From contig OY365810.1 of the NCBI GenBank assembly GCA_959347315.1, forward strand, positions 15,118,896 to 15,182,895: DNA of 64,000 nt, given 5' to 3'. The notes under the pieces are model-generated. The model was not told where the DNA came from and did no database searches. It was given only the letters and a program-made list of their open reading frames with translations. Positions 33,816-46,629 of this stretch are shown here, one piece after another. Within the stretch, counting starts at the first letter, position 1. Every line of letters begins with the position of its first letter. Source of the DNA: Bimastos eiseni (lineage: Eukaryota; Annelida; Clitellata; Crassiclitellata; Lumbricidae). Both the position numbers and the translations under genes were made by a program.

Positions 33816-34750
33816 CAGTAATGTCATGGTAACTGATAATTTTAGTTACAGAATAAGTGCTAGATGATAGCGGAAAACATCATTGACCGTTAGGGATGAA
33901 CCTCTGTATTTCCCCCTCGTTCTCTCTCGATGAGCGGTCGGTTTATGATGACGAACCTTTTACATCGTTGCTTTAGTCTCCTAATAGGCTTATCCAAAAC
34001 CGGAACTTTTCCCGCAGATTGACAATCTGTAGGTCATACTCATATAATCGCCACGACAACATTTTAGGACGAAGCATAGCTACATAGCAACTTAGCCTAA
34101 CGTAACGTGAATTTTAAGTGGCTTTTAAGAATGTAATTGGTGTTATGCTGCAATGATTCTTAAAACAGGCTAATGTCTTTCTGAACCACTTATGATAAAT
34201 TTACTGCACCACAAAGGAAACACAGTAGGCCCATAACCTGATGGAAGCCAGCTCATACACGGGAAGAAATAGGATTCAGGATTCAGGACAAAAAGAATTC
34301 GGTTGAAACAATAAAAGAAAAATATCCACGAGGTGCGCCGGAATTTTATCTTTAGATCTACGTCTGCAAGATAACTTGCCCTCTCCAATGGGCCTGCACA
34401 CTTCGGCAAACATTCCTGTTGAACGATGCAGGCCATAAATTATGTTCGTTTACGACTAGCGGTGAAAGAGACGCCTCCACTTAAAGCTTGTAAATCAAAT
34501 AACATAACAAATTGTCTTTAATGTAATACTGCACGTAGCAATCACCGAATTGAAGCTCTGTGTAATGAATACCTTCTGTGTCCGCTTTCATGACCTCTTG
34601 AATCGCCATCGGCCGAGTTTCGTACTCGACATTTTCAGAAAGTCTCTGACAAAAATTTCAATAACGTTAACTTTATACAGGGTTTACACTATATCAGTCG
34701 ACTATAGTCGTTATACGGTTAAAGAAGTGGCGCCTTAGAAGTTAGAAGTT
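33816..34750. other. Non-coding stretch
   Basis: Nothing supportable seen on either strand. Confidence 0.35.
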
Positions 34751-34756
34751 TGTGAC

Positions 34757-34875
34757 AATTGTGCATACATGTATATATGCATGTATGCATACATGTATAT
34801 ATGCATGTATGCATACATGTATGTATGCATGTATGCATATATGTATGTATGCATACATGTATGTATGCAAGTAGG
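34757..34875. repeat. ATGTATGC octanucleotide/tetranucleotide microsatellite
   Basis: Alternating ATGT and ATGC units (ATACATGTATATATGCATGT). Open frames over it (MYAYMHIY and MYICMYAY repeats) are translations of the repeat. Confidence 0.9.
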
Positions 34876-35624
34876 CCCTATACATCCTATGTATTTATAT
34901 CTGTATGGCCCTATGCACACATTTTGCATGTACGTCGTGCATGTGTGCATGCAGAGAATGACATAGCGCCTTTAAAACCAACAAAAGATGCTGACGCATC
35001 ACTGTTACACTGTAGGCCTATATCTAGCGTTAACATAACCAAAGTATTGTTACTGAAATAAAGCTGCAATTAAGACTGTCGTCACTAGTGAAACTGTAAT
35101 TTGACAATTTTCCCCCCATTATAGGCTACAAACATAAGAAGCGCACATTGAAGTCGGGTAACGGGAAACGATTAGTACCGTAAGCAGACTGGAAGAGGTA
35201 TGCCTACGCAGAGACGTCCACTTAGAGCTCCAATTAGAGTAAGGGGGGATTTCTTAGTGTTAGAGGGAATATCTTGCCTTCATGACACTTGGAACCTGTT
35301 GGATTTGCCTCCGTAACTAAAAGGGAGATTGACGCCTCTGGGTCTACGCTTTCAGTATAGTTAAGAGCTAGGCGCAGTTTCCATTGGAGAGCCACATATA
35401 TATTTACGACTTGTAGAACCTAGCTCTGACTGTGAATCAAGACCAAACGAAGGACAAACCGTGTACGGCCTACATGTATTTTCTAACTTTTCTCTGTCGA
35501 TTCTGATCGACCTTCAGCAGGGGCTATAGTGTCAAGACATAAGGTTGCAAATTATCGTAAGTAGGTTACCTACATTGTGGCCTACACAGTGCTTAAAGTG
35601 TAAAAAAGAATTGCCTGAACGCTA
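34876..35624. other. Non-coding stretch
   Basis: Nothing supportable seen. Confidence 0.35.
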
Positions 35625-36115
35625 GGGGAGCCGTCCGTAAATGACGTCACACAATTTGGACGATTTTTACCCCTCCCTTCTTCGTTACATGTCGTCACAA
35701 ATGCCACGACCCCTCAAATGTGACGTCACGTCACAAGGCCCTACCCCCAAAAAAATCAAACCGGAAGTCCAGAATGTAGTGCAAATTATCAACAAATTTA
35801 ATTGTAACTATAAAATATTTCAAATTATAATATTAGAACGAAGAAAAATGGAGAAATGAAATAGCCTATAATGATTACAATCTTAGGCATTCCGCAGGAT
35901 GAAAGACTATCATAATCATAATTAGTGTTGTTTAATTGTGGTAACATCCACTGCTAACACCTACTTGTTTAGATGATTGTAAGTTGTTTTTTTTACAAAA
36001 TTACGTAAATTTATGTGATGATGTGACGTCACATTTCGTCGACCCCATCGTCACACATCGTCAAAAATTTGTGACCCCTACCCATAGCCGCGTGACGTCA
36101 TTATTGGACGGCCCC
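35625..36115. mobile_element. MITE with GGGGCCGTCC-type ends
   Basis: Left end GGGGAGCCGTCCGTAAATGA and right end (reverse complement) GGGGCCGTCCAATAATGACG form inverted repeats, and TGACGTCA words lie near both ends. A related fragment is at 19543-19800. No target duplication is evident. Confidence 0.65.
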
Positions 36116-36189
36116 GTGTCAAATAGTTAAGAACTAAAGATTGCAAAGGCAGAGTACCAACATATTAAGTCGACGACAAATGGTTCGTG

Positions 36190-36445
36190 CACTGTGGTCC
36201 ACTGTGTTCGTTACAATAGAAGTTGGATTGGTGATATTAATTATGCTGGAATAGAAGTTTGATGGGTAGACGAAATTCTTCCAAAATAGATGACATTTAG
36301 ATGAACATAATGCCTTCTGAAATAAAAGTTGGATCATTGAAAAGCATATTTGCCTAAATAGAAGTTGAATTGACAAAAATAGTTTTTGCTGGAATTGCTG
36401 AACCAGAAGTTGGATTTGCAGACATTGTTATTATCAATCCAACTT
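36190..36445. repeat. Foldback-family repeat block
   Basis: AGAAGTTGGATTG-type units in direct orientation, ending with an inverted copy (ATCAATCCAACTTCTAT at about 36432). Member of the dispersed 35-bp family. Confidence 0.65.
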
Positions 36446-36936
36446 CTATCTAACCAAATACAATGGGCGAAAAATAGAATTTTTTATTCGTTAGTCTTTT
36501 TGTCCATCAACTATTATTTAGTCGTCAATTATTTGTTGGTGAAATATTTGCTGTAATTTAAAGCGTAGGCTACAGAGAATTGGTTTCCTTTGTGAAATTG
36601 TCGACAAGGGGCTAATGGCGCCGGCATCGTTTTGAAAGTGTTAGAAAGAAAGTTTGTAAACGCGCGAAGCGCGAAATTTGTTTCATCCTCTTTCTCCTGT
36701 TGGTAATAACGTATACGCATAGATATATATAATGAATTGCACTGTTGCATGGACGCTCATGCACGGCGTCCAGGCTCTGCTGGCCAAATAAGTGGTACAC
36801 TTTAAGCCTTAAGCCTACATGAGTTGCTCCAGCTCGAAAACCTCGAAGCTGACACGCCAAAATAGGCCAAACGAAAACTATGCAGAAAATGAAGAGTATG
36901 CGACATAATAATTTATTATATGGGCTATGCAATACA

Positions 36937-37219
36937 TAGGCACCATGGATTATGCGAACATTTTTCGTAAATTATGCGAAAATGTGCGAAATCGCATATT
37001 TTCCCACGGATCCTATATAGTCATCAACAATTACGTCGATCGTCTGGTCGGCAGACTATAGCCCATATAGGCTAATAATAGCCTGGACAATTATAGTTGA
37101 CACTGACCGAAATTTCCTAACGTTACGCAATGATTTGCGAAAACTTCACATGACAAATTTATGCAAAAACCGCTAATTTATGCGAAATTATGCGAAATCG
37201 CATAAACCACGCGGCCCTA
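36937..37219. mobile_element. Small MITE with TTATGCGAAA subterminal repeats
   Basis: Left TAGGCACCATGGATTATGCG and right (reverse complement) TAGGGCCGCGTGGTTTATGC are imperfect inverted repeats. TTATGCGAAAT recurs near both ends. No clear duplication of the target site. Confidence 0.5.
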
Positions 37220-37327
37220 GCTGTAGGCTACAGTACGAACCAGAAAGTCATACTTCGTAACGCTTTTTTTTACCATAATATTGTCTTGAAGTTTTGCTAC
37301 GTTATTAGGCTACACCCAATTATTTAC

Positions 37328-37681
37328 CTTCTGGATGTTCTCCTGATTTCTTCGAGCATTATCTTGTACGATAATGTCTACTTTCTCTAATCGATCGTCA
37401 TACGTCTGTATCTTTCTAATATTCGCCTCCAAGTGTTCAATGTGACGGCAAATCAGCGCTTGCGAACATTGAATCTGGTGTCCTAGTTTCTCCGTGCTGG
37501 CATTCGCGAGAATCGTTAACTTAAGCTCAAAATCACTCATCTGCTGTTTCATAGTATCAGACACCGCCTTCCTGATGATACCAATGATTTCAGATCGGGA
37601 TATGACCTGAGGAGAATCATTTCGATTTGCTTGCAAAGCAGCCTCTGGTCGGTCTTTCTTTTTTGGTCTCCACGGAGACAT
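37328..37681 (-). CDS. Unrecognised coiled-coil first exon
   Basis: From the ATG at 37681 it encodes 118 residues and ends at CAGAAG|GTAAAT, phase 0. The start is basic (MSPWRPKKKDRPEAA). From about residue 28 the heptad-like spacing I-I-x-I-I-x-x-A-V...M-S-D-F-E-L-K-L...L-E-x-N-I-x-K-I...L-E-K-V-D suggests a coiled coil. Its size, N-terminal place and phase-0 donor resemble the exon at 54776-55255. It may be the 5' exon of the repeat-protein gene ending at 27969, but the phases differ, so another exon would have to lie between. Confidence 0.55.
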
Positions 37682-38692
37682 ACTTAATTGGCGTTGAAAA
37701 CAGTTCTTCCGCCACAGTCTTCTAATTTCTTCGACGTTTCGCCGATATTAATTTGTTCAGTCAACTGAACTCCTTAGGCCTATGTCAGGTTTACAAAAGA
37801 GCCAACATAAAGAATTCTGAGGTCGAAACGGAGTAGCCCTACTTCTGTTAACTACTGTAAAACTCTTCTTTGTGAAACTTGACGAATTGACACTAGCTAT
37901 TCCTCGACTTCAGACGCGTATCGACCTCAATCGAAACTGCTTTGAAACAAGACTTGAAACAGAATTAATATCCTACACTGTCGTACTTAAAACTGATAAA
38001 TAGCGATCAAAACATTCTGATTGTATGCAACAGAAGCTGATTTTGAATTGCTGATTTCAACTATGCACCCTCTCAACAAAACAGTAATTTACAAGAGAGA
38101 GAGAGAGAGAGATCTTGACGTGAACATAGTGTGTTCGACCGGCGATAAGCTTCAAGAGCCATAAAACGAGACAAGTGTTATATGGTGTTTCTTAAGTACG
38201 CTGCGAATAGAAGCCAAAACATTGCCTCCAACCTAACCATGGAATGAGCCATGCTATAGCCTAAGTATTTTTAACGAGTCTAATACATTTATTTAGGCAC
38301 ACCGAGAGGGGGCAGAGGGTCAAATGCCCAGGGGCCCGGCGATTTTAGGGGACCTCAATCAACTATATAGTTGATTGAGGCCCCAAAAATCTATTATGAT
38401 TAGTTATACAAAGTTCAAGATTAGGCAAATATATAAATGCACCTTATATAAATATAATATTTATGACACTTGACATCAGTATAAACTTCAATCATGATTA
38501 TGAATATTGCCGTAATCATCAATTTCTTGATACAAAAAGTGCCAATTTCCGTCTAAAAGGCCAAACTCCTCCACAGCTCGCGTTCTGACAGTGCCAGTTT
38601 TAGCCTGGAAAAAGAAGGAAGGCGATACCAAATCATCTTCGATATGGAACGGTGTCGTTAAAAATAATCAACAACATGTCTAAGAGGCGGTG
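37682..38692. other. Non-coding stretch with GA run and palindrome
   Basis: A short (GA)n lies at 38094-38111 and a palindrome at 38341-38391. It probably includes the promoter of the minus-strand coiled-coil gene. No gene seen. Confidence 0.4.
38341..38391. repeat. 28-bp perfect palindrome within a longer hairpin
   Basis: 38353-38380 equals its own reverse complement (half-site CCTCAATCAACTAT). With one offset, the pairing continues outward through GATTTTAGGGG and CCCCAAAAATC. Confidence 0.8.
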
Positions 38693-39470
38693 TTGGGCAC
38701 GAGACCAAAACCTCGAGACCAAGACCGAGACCAAGACCAAGAGGTCCAAGACCAACTAGACCGGGTGGTCCGAGACCAAGACCAAGACCGAGACCAATGG
38801 TCCGAGACCAAGACCAATGCTCTTTTTTTATAAACAATTCAATTTATTAAGACGCTAAAACGGAATAACACGCCTGAAACATAAATTTTCTTGCTGAAGA
38901 ATACTAATCTTAATGGTCCAGGAAACAGTTTTACCGGCCACTCTGAACTTTTGCGGGTTCAGCCTTTGGCTTCGGCCTGAGAATATCACACTATAAATTA
39001 CAGTATACGGTAGGTAAATACTTTAAGACATCTGAACAAGTACATGTAGATAAACGTTCAGTTTGATGGTGTAGGCCTACTTGTACTCGGAATTGTAGAT
39101 TAACACGTGACCGACCCCATGATTATTAGATTGTTCCAAAACCTTGAAATTTGTGAAAGCAAATTTTGAAATGGCTGGCTCTGGTGAGCACCCCATAAAT
39201 CGATAACAATCTCGTAAGGCCTAAACATCAGTTGCCTTAATAATCGAAAATAACCGACAAGTACATTGTAGGCCTATTAAAAATTGCTCTGATACGTCAA
39301 ATGACCAAGAACGGTAATTTACAAGACGGAGACAATTCCCAAGACCATTAGACAATTCCCAAGACCATTCCCTTAAGACCAAAACCAAGACCAACGCATT
39401 CGAGACCAAGACCGAGACCACAGTTTTCTGGTCTCGAGACCAAGACCGCAGTCTCGAGACCACATCCCTG
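38693..39470. mobile_element. MITE of the GAGACCAAGACC family
   Basis: Left end GTGTTGGGCACGAGACCAAA; right end ends CTCGAGACCACATCCCTG. Both ends are dense in GAGACCAAGACC words in the same register as 18655-18728. No target duplication matched, so exact ends are uncertain. Confidence 0.6.
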
Positions 39471-39609
39471 CTCTGCCTAGGTGCCGGGAATTTCTGTTGG
39501 CTGATTATTTGTAGTGTGTCAGAGGCGCTCCCGACCCTGGCCAGTACGTATACTTGTCTTCACTGACTAAGAGGGCAGTTCTCAGATAGGCCCGCTTACG
39601 GAACTGATC

Positions 39610-40300
39610 AGATGTTAAGGAAGAATATTAGTCCTATGCAGTGACTGATGAATCCAATTCCAGCTGGAGGGACCCACAGTGGCAAAACTTCTAGAGTGAT
39701 CACCCATAGAAGTACGCGTTCGCGGGACGACTAATGATAGCACAGAGCTGAAGACCCCTATGGAGGAACGACTGGCCGGGTAAGGAGGATACTGGATTAC
39801 AGAAGAACCGGCGAGGTAGCGTGGAGCAGAGCCAGCAATTAAGACTGTTCCGCATGAGTGAAGAGAGTTTTTTGATAAAATGCGAGATGTGGGCACATTT
39901 TCCTGTGTCCCTTAATAGGCGGGCTGCAGCATTGAGGATGGCCTGTATAGCTTGGTCACAGAGGTATTCATGGAATAGAGACGAATGGAGACTGCTTTGA
40001 CATGCTCGATCCAGCGCAGATCAGAGCATGGATCAGTCTTGATTGCATGAAGAAGAAGTGATTGGCGGACGAGACTAAGCTGACGCAAATTGTAAAGGCA
40101 TTATGACCGAGAGACACTGTTTATGTGATCTGATAAAGAGAGAACAGTATCAAGAATAAATCCGAGATGTGGACTGAGGAGGAGAAACGCACATTGGAAA
40201 CCTAATGCACAGGAAATCAATATCAATTTTGGAATGAAAATGAAGATGTAATGGGAAAGATTGGAGAGGACAGAACCAAGAGACACACAATAAGAACGAG
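39610..40300 (-). pseudogene. 3' end of a CR1/L2-like LINE reverse transcriptase (decayed)
   Basis: The minus strand, read across several frames, gives in order L-G-F-I-L-D-x-x-L-S-L-S-D-H-I, C-L-Y-N-L-R-Q-L, then A-I-Q-A-I-L-N-A-A-A-R-L-L, then V-V-P-R-T-R-T-S and F-A-T-V-G-P-S-S-W-N. These are the thumb and C-terminal motifs of CR1/L2-type ORF2 (LGVxxD, LQxxxNAAARL, VPRTRT, GPxxWNxLP). Frame changes and stops show that it is dead. The catalytic palm is absent. Confidence 0.8.
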
Positions 40301-40489
40301 ACAAAGAAAATGGATTGTCCACACGCTGAGAGTAGGAGTCACATAGGCGTCGAAGCATTTGCCTCCAGACACCCCCCTCCCCTATGTGGACGCCTCTGAG
40401 ACACACTACTAAGATCAGTCATAGAAGAAGAAATGAAGAAGCAGACAAGAGGAAGACCAAGACAGATGATACGTGACTGGATGGTAACA

Positions 40490-42880
40490 AGGTTCTGTGT
40501 CTGAAGTCCGAAGGTTCGATAGTCCGAAGATTGCATGGTGTCCGGTCGATAGGTGATAAGACTAGGTCTAATGGTAGCTGGATTGTTGAAAAGAATTATG
40601 TTTGGCTAGAAGCTGGATTGCACCATTCTTTTCATGCATTTATCCATGCAGCTCCCATTTAGGCATGCTTCTTTTCATATTAATCCAGCTCCCAGTTTTA
40701 CACATTCACTTCATCAATTCATCAAGCTTCTAGTTAAATTTATGTCGAAGCACAGAATCTTCGGACCATCGAACATTCGGTCTATCGAGCGGACACATAT
40801 GACAGATGAATATGGAAAGCTGAAAGAAGAGGCCCAACAACGAGAGCAAAGGCGACATCGGACATTTGAACCTGCCGAACAGGCAGTATATATATATATA
40901 CATGCATCATACATACATACATACATACATACATACATACATACATACATACATACATACATACATACATACATACATACATACATACATACATACATAC
41001 ATACATACATACATACATACATACATACATACATACATACATACATACATACATACATACATACATACATACATACATACATACATACATACATACATAC
41101 ATACATACATACATACATACATACATACATACATACATACATACATACATACATACATACATACATACATACATACATACATACATACATACATACATAC
41201 ATACATACATACATACATACATACATACATACATACATACATACATACATACATACATACATACATACATACATACATACATACATACATACATACATAC
41301 ATACATACATACATACATACATACATACATACATACATACATACATACATACATACATACATACATACATACATACATACATACATACATACATACATAC
41401 ATACATACATACATACATACATACATACATACATACATACATACATACATACATACATACATACATACATACATACATACATACATACATACATACATAC
41501 ATACATACATACATACATACATACATACATACATACATACATACATACATACATACATACATACATACATACATACATACATACATACATACATACATAC
41601 ATACATACATACATACATACATACATACATACATACATACATACATACATACATACATACATACATACATACATACATACATACATACATACATACATAC
41701 ATACATACATACATACATACATACATACATACATACATACATACATACATACATACATACATACATACATACATACATACATACATACATACATACATAC
41801 ATACATACATACATACATACATACATACATACATACATACATACATACATACATACATACATACATACATACATACATACATACATACATACATACATAC
41901 ATACATACATACATACATACATACATACATACATACATACATACATACATACATACATACATACATACATACATACATACATACATACATACATACATAC
42001 ATACATACATACATACATACATACATACATACATACATACATACATACATACATACATACATACATACATACATACATACATACATACATACATACATAC
42101 ATACATACATACATACATACATACATACATACATACATACATACATACATACATACATACATACATACATACATACATACATACATACATACATACATAC
42201 ATACATACATACATACATACATACATACATACATACATACATACATACATACATACATACATACATACATACATACATACATACATACATACATACATAC
42301 ATACATACATACATACATACATACATACATACATACATACATACATACATACATACATACATACATACATACATACATACATACATACATACATACATAC
42401 ATACATACATACATACATACATACATACATACATACATACATACATACATACATACATACATACATACATACATACATACATACATACATACATACATAC
42501 ATACATACATACATACATACATACATACATACATACAAGAGAACAAGAAGAAGTGCATGATTTCCTTGCCTGATGAACTGTGTCTTCTTGGTTTCGACGA
42601 AGCTAGATGACTAGAGGACAGACGATTCTATACTCCGACATTAATTTAACTAGAATCTTGATTAATTGATTAAAAGAATGTGTAAAACTGGGAGCTGGAT
42701 TGATATGAAAAGAATCATGCCTAAATGGAAGCTGGATGAATTGAAAGAATTATGCAATCCAGCTTCTAACAAACATAATTCTTCTCATCAGTCCAGCTAC
42801 CATTAAAACCACAATCTTATCATCTATTGACCGGTCACCATGCAATCTTCGGACTATCAAACCTTCGGACTATCGATACA
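40490..42880. mobile_element. Long-inverted-repeat element enclosing a giant microsatellite
   Basis: The left arm (about 40505-40780) and the right arm (about 42605-42878) are diverged reverse complements over about 270 bp. Shared words in order are GATAGTCCGAAG, ATTGCATGGTG, GGTAGCTGGA, AGAAGCTGGATTGCA, CAGCTCCCAGTTTTACACAT and TCTAGTTAAATT. The arms contain 35-bp foldback-family units. Between them is the ATAC array (40908-42537) with little other sequence. No target-site duplication was resolved. Confidence 0.7.
40908..42537. repeat. Pure ATAC tetranucleotide microsatellite, about 1.63 kb
   Basis: About 407 uninterrupted copies of ATAC, the longest pure repeat in the window. The 500-600-residue open frames on both strands (TYIH and MYVC repeats) are its translations. 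Such purity means it is either evolutionarily young or partly an assembly construct. Confidence 0.98.
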
Positions 42881-42884
42881 GACC

Positions 42885-43970
42885 CCAGTAAACGGACATC
42901 AGACGGCGCTGACTGGAGGTCGTTCATGAAAGGCCCTACTTGTCCCCAATTGGATGTGACGACTGTGACCAATTCATAGCACTCGCCATTAATGAATGGC
43001 CCCTTTATAATTTGACCCTACGGACATAACCCATGGACCCTACAGAGTTTGACCTTCAACGCAGGGTAACCCATAGACTATCACGCATGGCTGTTACTAA
43101 AATATTGTAAGTCTCGGGGTCGTACTCGGCACCGGTCGCTAATCGGTGACGTGGGACTTCCGGGTTCTCAATCGTGTATAACCCCTTGAGTCTTCGTGAG
43201 TCTAGAGAGTTTAAACCATCTCCTTCTGAGATTAAGGGTCCGACTCGATTAGCTTCCTCAAAATTTGGCCACTTAGAAGAAGGGCCTAGTCTACCCAGCA
43301 TTTTATAATTTGGACGGAATCTTCCTTTTAAGCGCTCACTTCTATGCAGAAAATCAGGGGCTGTTCTGGCTTCCTGAACCAGTGACAAGTTTCCTTAACT
43401 CATGGGATGACGAGTATAAAGGTTGGCTGATGGTCTAGGGTACGGCGTCACAGGGTGCGGCAATTGCTGTATAAAAGCAATCTAGGTTCGAAACTCGACT
43501 CACGGATCCCCGTGCAGAACCTTCTACTCTTTCCAACCTCTCGCTAAGTTCTGATAGATTAGCCAATTGTTCAGACTGACTTCTAACTAAATCTGCATGA
43601 CTCTGAGAGATTTGAGCTAGTTTAGTTTCTATCCTGTTCCCTTAAATGACAATCAGTAATGTAACACATGTAAAATAACTCTTTTGTAAGCACTTATAGG
43701 GACTTACAATATCATAGTCACCGTCAATTATTATACAATTAATGACTGGCGACTTATAAGTCATAAATGCATCATTTCTCATCCAAATTATTTGGCATAC
43801 TATTGCATTTTTAGTCTTTCAAAGTTGGTGGAAACATCGCTGATGAAAATCCGTGCACTTCATGTGCATCAGTAAAAACCAGCTTTTTTTTCATACTAAA
43901 CATGTAGGCCTACAAAAGTGGGTGAAATAAGACTTTAAATTTCTTAACACACAGACCAGCAGTTGCAACA
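42885..43970 (-). other. Decayed, unrecognised open region, possibly gag-like
   Basis: Minus-strand reading from about 43640 gives a coiled-coil-like stretch (I-E-T-K-L-A-Q-I-S...L-S-E-R-L-E-R-V-E) that breaks. It then gives an open frame at 43388-43056 of 110 residues containing F-R-P-N-Y-K-M-L-G-R-L. The coiled coil plus broken frame resembles the structural ORF of some retroelement, but I recognise no family motif. A tRNA-like patch (GGTTCGAAACTCG) at about 43488 is too poor to call a gene. Confidence 0.3.
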
Positions 43971-43974
43971 ACTG

Positions 43975-44330
43975 CAACAAACAACAACGGCAGCAGCAAC
44001 ACTAGTAGCAGCAGCAGTAACAACAACAACAGCAAGAACTTAAAAACTGAAGTAGCAATATAAACAACACCAATAGCAGCAGCAACAACAGTAGCAGCAA
44101 CAACAACAGCAAGAGCAACAGCAGTAGCAGCAACAACAGTAGCAGCAACAACAACAGCAAGAGCAACAGCAGTAGCAGCAACAACAGTAGCAGCAACAAC
44201 AACAGCAAGAGCAACAGCAGTAGCAGCAACAACAGTAGCAGCAACAACAACAGCAAGAGCAACAGCAGTAGCAGCAACAACAATAGCAACAACAACAACA
44301 GCAAGAGCAACAACAGTTGCAAACTGCAGG
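43975..44330. repeat. CAG/CAA trinucleotide array with 48-bp higher-order period
   Basis: CAGCAACAACAG-type triplets with AAGAGC markers exactly 48 bp apart (44111, 44159, 44207, and further). Poly-Leu, poly-Cys and Ala/Val open frames on the minus strand are translations of the repeat. Confidence 0.92.
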
Positions 44331-44334
44331 AGAA

Positions 44335-45485
44335 ACTGAAACAACAATGAACAAATAAAAATAATAATTAATAGTATCAACAGACATCAACAACAGCTTT
44401 GCAGAACCAATATCTGAACTCATTTCACCAACAACTTAAACCAGTTCCAGGTTTTAAGGTAAATTTCTAAATTGGTACCACACAGACCCTCAGGCAGCCA
44501 CCCATCCAAACGGACGACTGGAAATTACTTTGGACGGGCATAAACTGTTTAAATGTAAGATAATGTAAAATTAATCTATTCCTCTCTTCATCTGAAGTTA
44601 CTTATTTACTCTTATTTCTGGCTAGTGGCCGAGAGAGAAAAACAATGTGTGATTAAATTTATACTTTTCCTGAATTATTGTTCTCATTCCAACAGACATT
44701 TGAGAGCCAATATATGTACCATAAGAAGTAAGAATAAGACACAATTTTAATTTTATTTATTAACACTCTGCAAGTGATGCTATGGGCAATTGAGCATCCA
44801 CCCAGAAGTATGACATTGATCTTCTTACTTATACAGCTATGGATCATTGGCCCAGAATGGGCCACTGATTTATGCCAGATGTAGCCCATTATGTAGGTAG
44901 GCATTTACAAATCATCTAAATTTCATTAGGTTCACCGATATAAGATCTCTACAGTCTTAGCCAATCTTCATTATGAGAATTTCTATCAAACCAAGCGATA
45001 TTTACAAATATGAATCCAGCAAGAATACTGATTTTACAAAATGTCAATATTCTAAAAATAGAACTAAAACACTCGAAGTTACAACTCTTCCTGTAGGTAA
45101 TAGCATGAACACAATTTTCTAACAAATAAACAACTTCCAGAATACAACCAATGACTACATTTAACCCAACAGGTCTACATACATCAAACAATAGTCATGC
45201 ATCACAAGTGTAGTTTTGGCACTTCTAAACTATTGTTTTCTGTAAACTATTCTAGACTATTGTTTTCTAAATCAAGTTTACATAGGCATCCGCCAACATA
45301 GCATGCACATAAGAGCATGCATATGAGGGCGCGGTCACATACTAGCGTTGGTTATATTTCGAGTGCATCCCAATGGGCATGCAGCCACATGCCAATTAAT
45401 GGGGGTCACAGCTAATAAATACATGTCTATAAAGGCAAACATTGAACTAACATCTAATCGCTAAGAAAAGTAATGGCAGCTAAAA
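44335..45485. other. Non-coding stretch
   Basis: No gene or element seen. Short minus-strand open frames have no domain. Confidence 0.35.
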
Positions 45486-45489
45486 AATC

Positions 45490-45568
45490 GTTGTCAATGA
45501 AGAATCTTTTTCATCTATCCAACTTCTATTCAAGCAAGAATTATTTTCATCAATCCAACTTCTATTTC
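45490..45568 (-). repeat. Foldback-family repeats (inverted orientation)
   Basis: Two units of TTTTCATC(T)ATCCAACTTCTATT spaced about 35 bp; single-orientation remnant of the dispersed family. Confidence 0.65.
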
Positions 45569-45569
45569 A

Positions 45570-46050
45570 AATTACTCTGAAAACTACAACTGGCCAATTT
45601 CAAACACTAAAATGATAAATTACCTAATAATTTAATGTTGAGCTCCTATCGGCCATGGAAATTACGTGACTCGTTGAGATAGGTCCAGCAACTGCTGTAG
45701 TATAAGATACAACAATATGACACACAAAAGACGCTCTCATGTTACTACAACGTGCTCTTATTACAACACATTCCTATAAACCAGCATTCTGATATGATGG
45801 TGCCCTTTTATGCACTCAGTTTGTGTCCTCCCTTGTAAGTGTAAACCGTTAAACAGCACACCTCTAATGATTCTAATGATTAGACCTAGCAATTGATGCT
45901 TTATCTTCAGCAAAGTGGAAAAACTGAAAAATGTAACTGGCTTCATTAGGATCTAAATTAAAATGATCCAATAATGGACAAGATAATTAAGGCTAGCCCC
46001 ACCAGCCCTTATATCGATCACAGAGACGAGACAATCTTCAAAGTGATACG
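45570..46050. other. Non-coding stretch
   Basis: Nothing supportable seen. Confidence 0.3.
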
Positions 46051-46052
46051 TT

Positions 46053-46187
46053 TCAGAATTCGGATTCAAACAGATCGTCAAGGTTCACATTTTCAGGAAA
46101 TTGCAGGTCCAGTGAAACTGATTCTAGGTCCATATTACCGTGCTTAACGTCAAGTGAAATACAGAAACAGGAGTCTTTCATATAAAC
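46053..46187 (-). CDS. Putative terminal exon with acidic tail
   Basis: A strong acceptor (TGTACTTGTTTGCAG, AG at 46189-46188) is followed by 44 codons in phase 0 to a TGA. The product starts V-Y-M-K-D-S-C and ends in an acidic, hydrophobic-patterned tail (L-D-L-Q-F-P-E-N-V-N-L-D-D-L-F). No family is recognised. It could be the last exon of a minus-strand gene upstream. The phase-0 donor at 54776 would fit. A possible phase-1 donor near 48186 would not keep this frame. Confidence 0.3.
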   Translation of the reverse strand, partial: VYMKDSCFCISLDVKHGNMDLESVSLDLQFPENVNLDDLFESEF

Positions 46188-46629
46188 CTGCAAACAAGTA
46201 CATCTACAGTATAGTTTATGCCGACTGCTACAGAACACAGCGATCAGTTTCTGTGCGTTCTTCTCGTGATGTGATGGAATTTAAGACTGGGAGAATGGCT
46301 CTAGAACTGTCTCTGAAGGAAGTTTTCTTGTTGACATAATTACTGGCACATTCCATATCAATCATACTTGTGAGGAATATGATTTGCAGTCAATATTAAT
46401 CATCTCGATAAATAGGAGTCGCAATCCAATTTGATCATATAGGAGTTGTCAACCTCTGTGTGTTGTTGCTCACGACTTCTTACCCTTGGAACTCTCTACG
46501 GAGACAAAGATATAGTTAAAATTATAAAGTTTAATAGTTACAACATTAATTATCAAACATTGAAAGCAAAATAACAATTCAGTCATCAATGAACACCAAC
46601 GTGAGTGTTTCAAAGCTGTTATATGAAGG

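Noticed and set aside
40634..42610. Open frames of 540-660 codons on both strands (TYIH and MYVC repeats)
   Set aside because: They are translations of the pure ATAC array. A period-4 repeat is open in several frames at once, with no coding signal outside it.
43430..43510. tRNA gene
   Set aside because: A B-box-like GGTTCGAAAC and an anticodon-like stem are present, but the acceptor and T stems do not pair.
43910..44423. Poly-Leu, poly-Cys and Ala/Val-rich minus-strand frames
   Set aside because: All three minus frames are open only because of the CAG/CAA triplet array.
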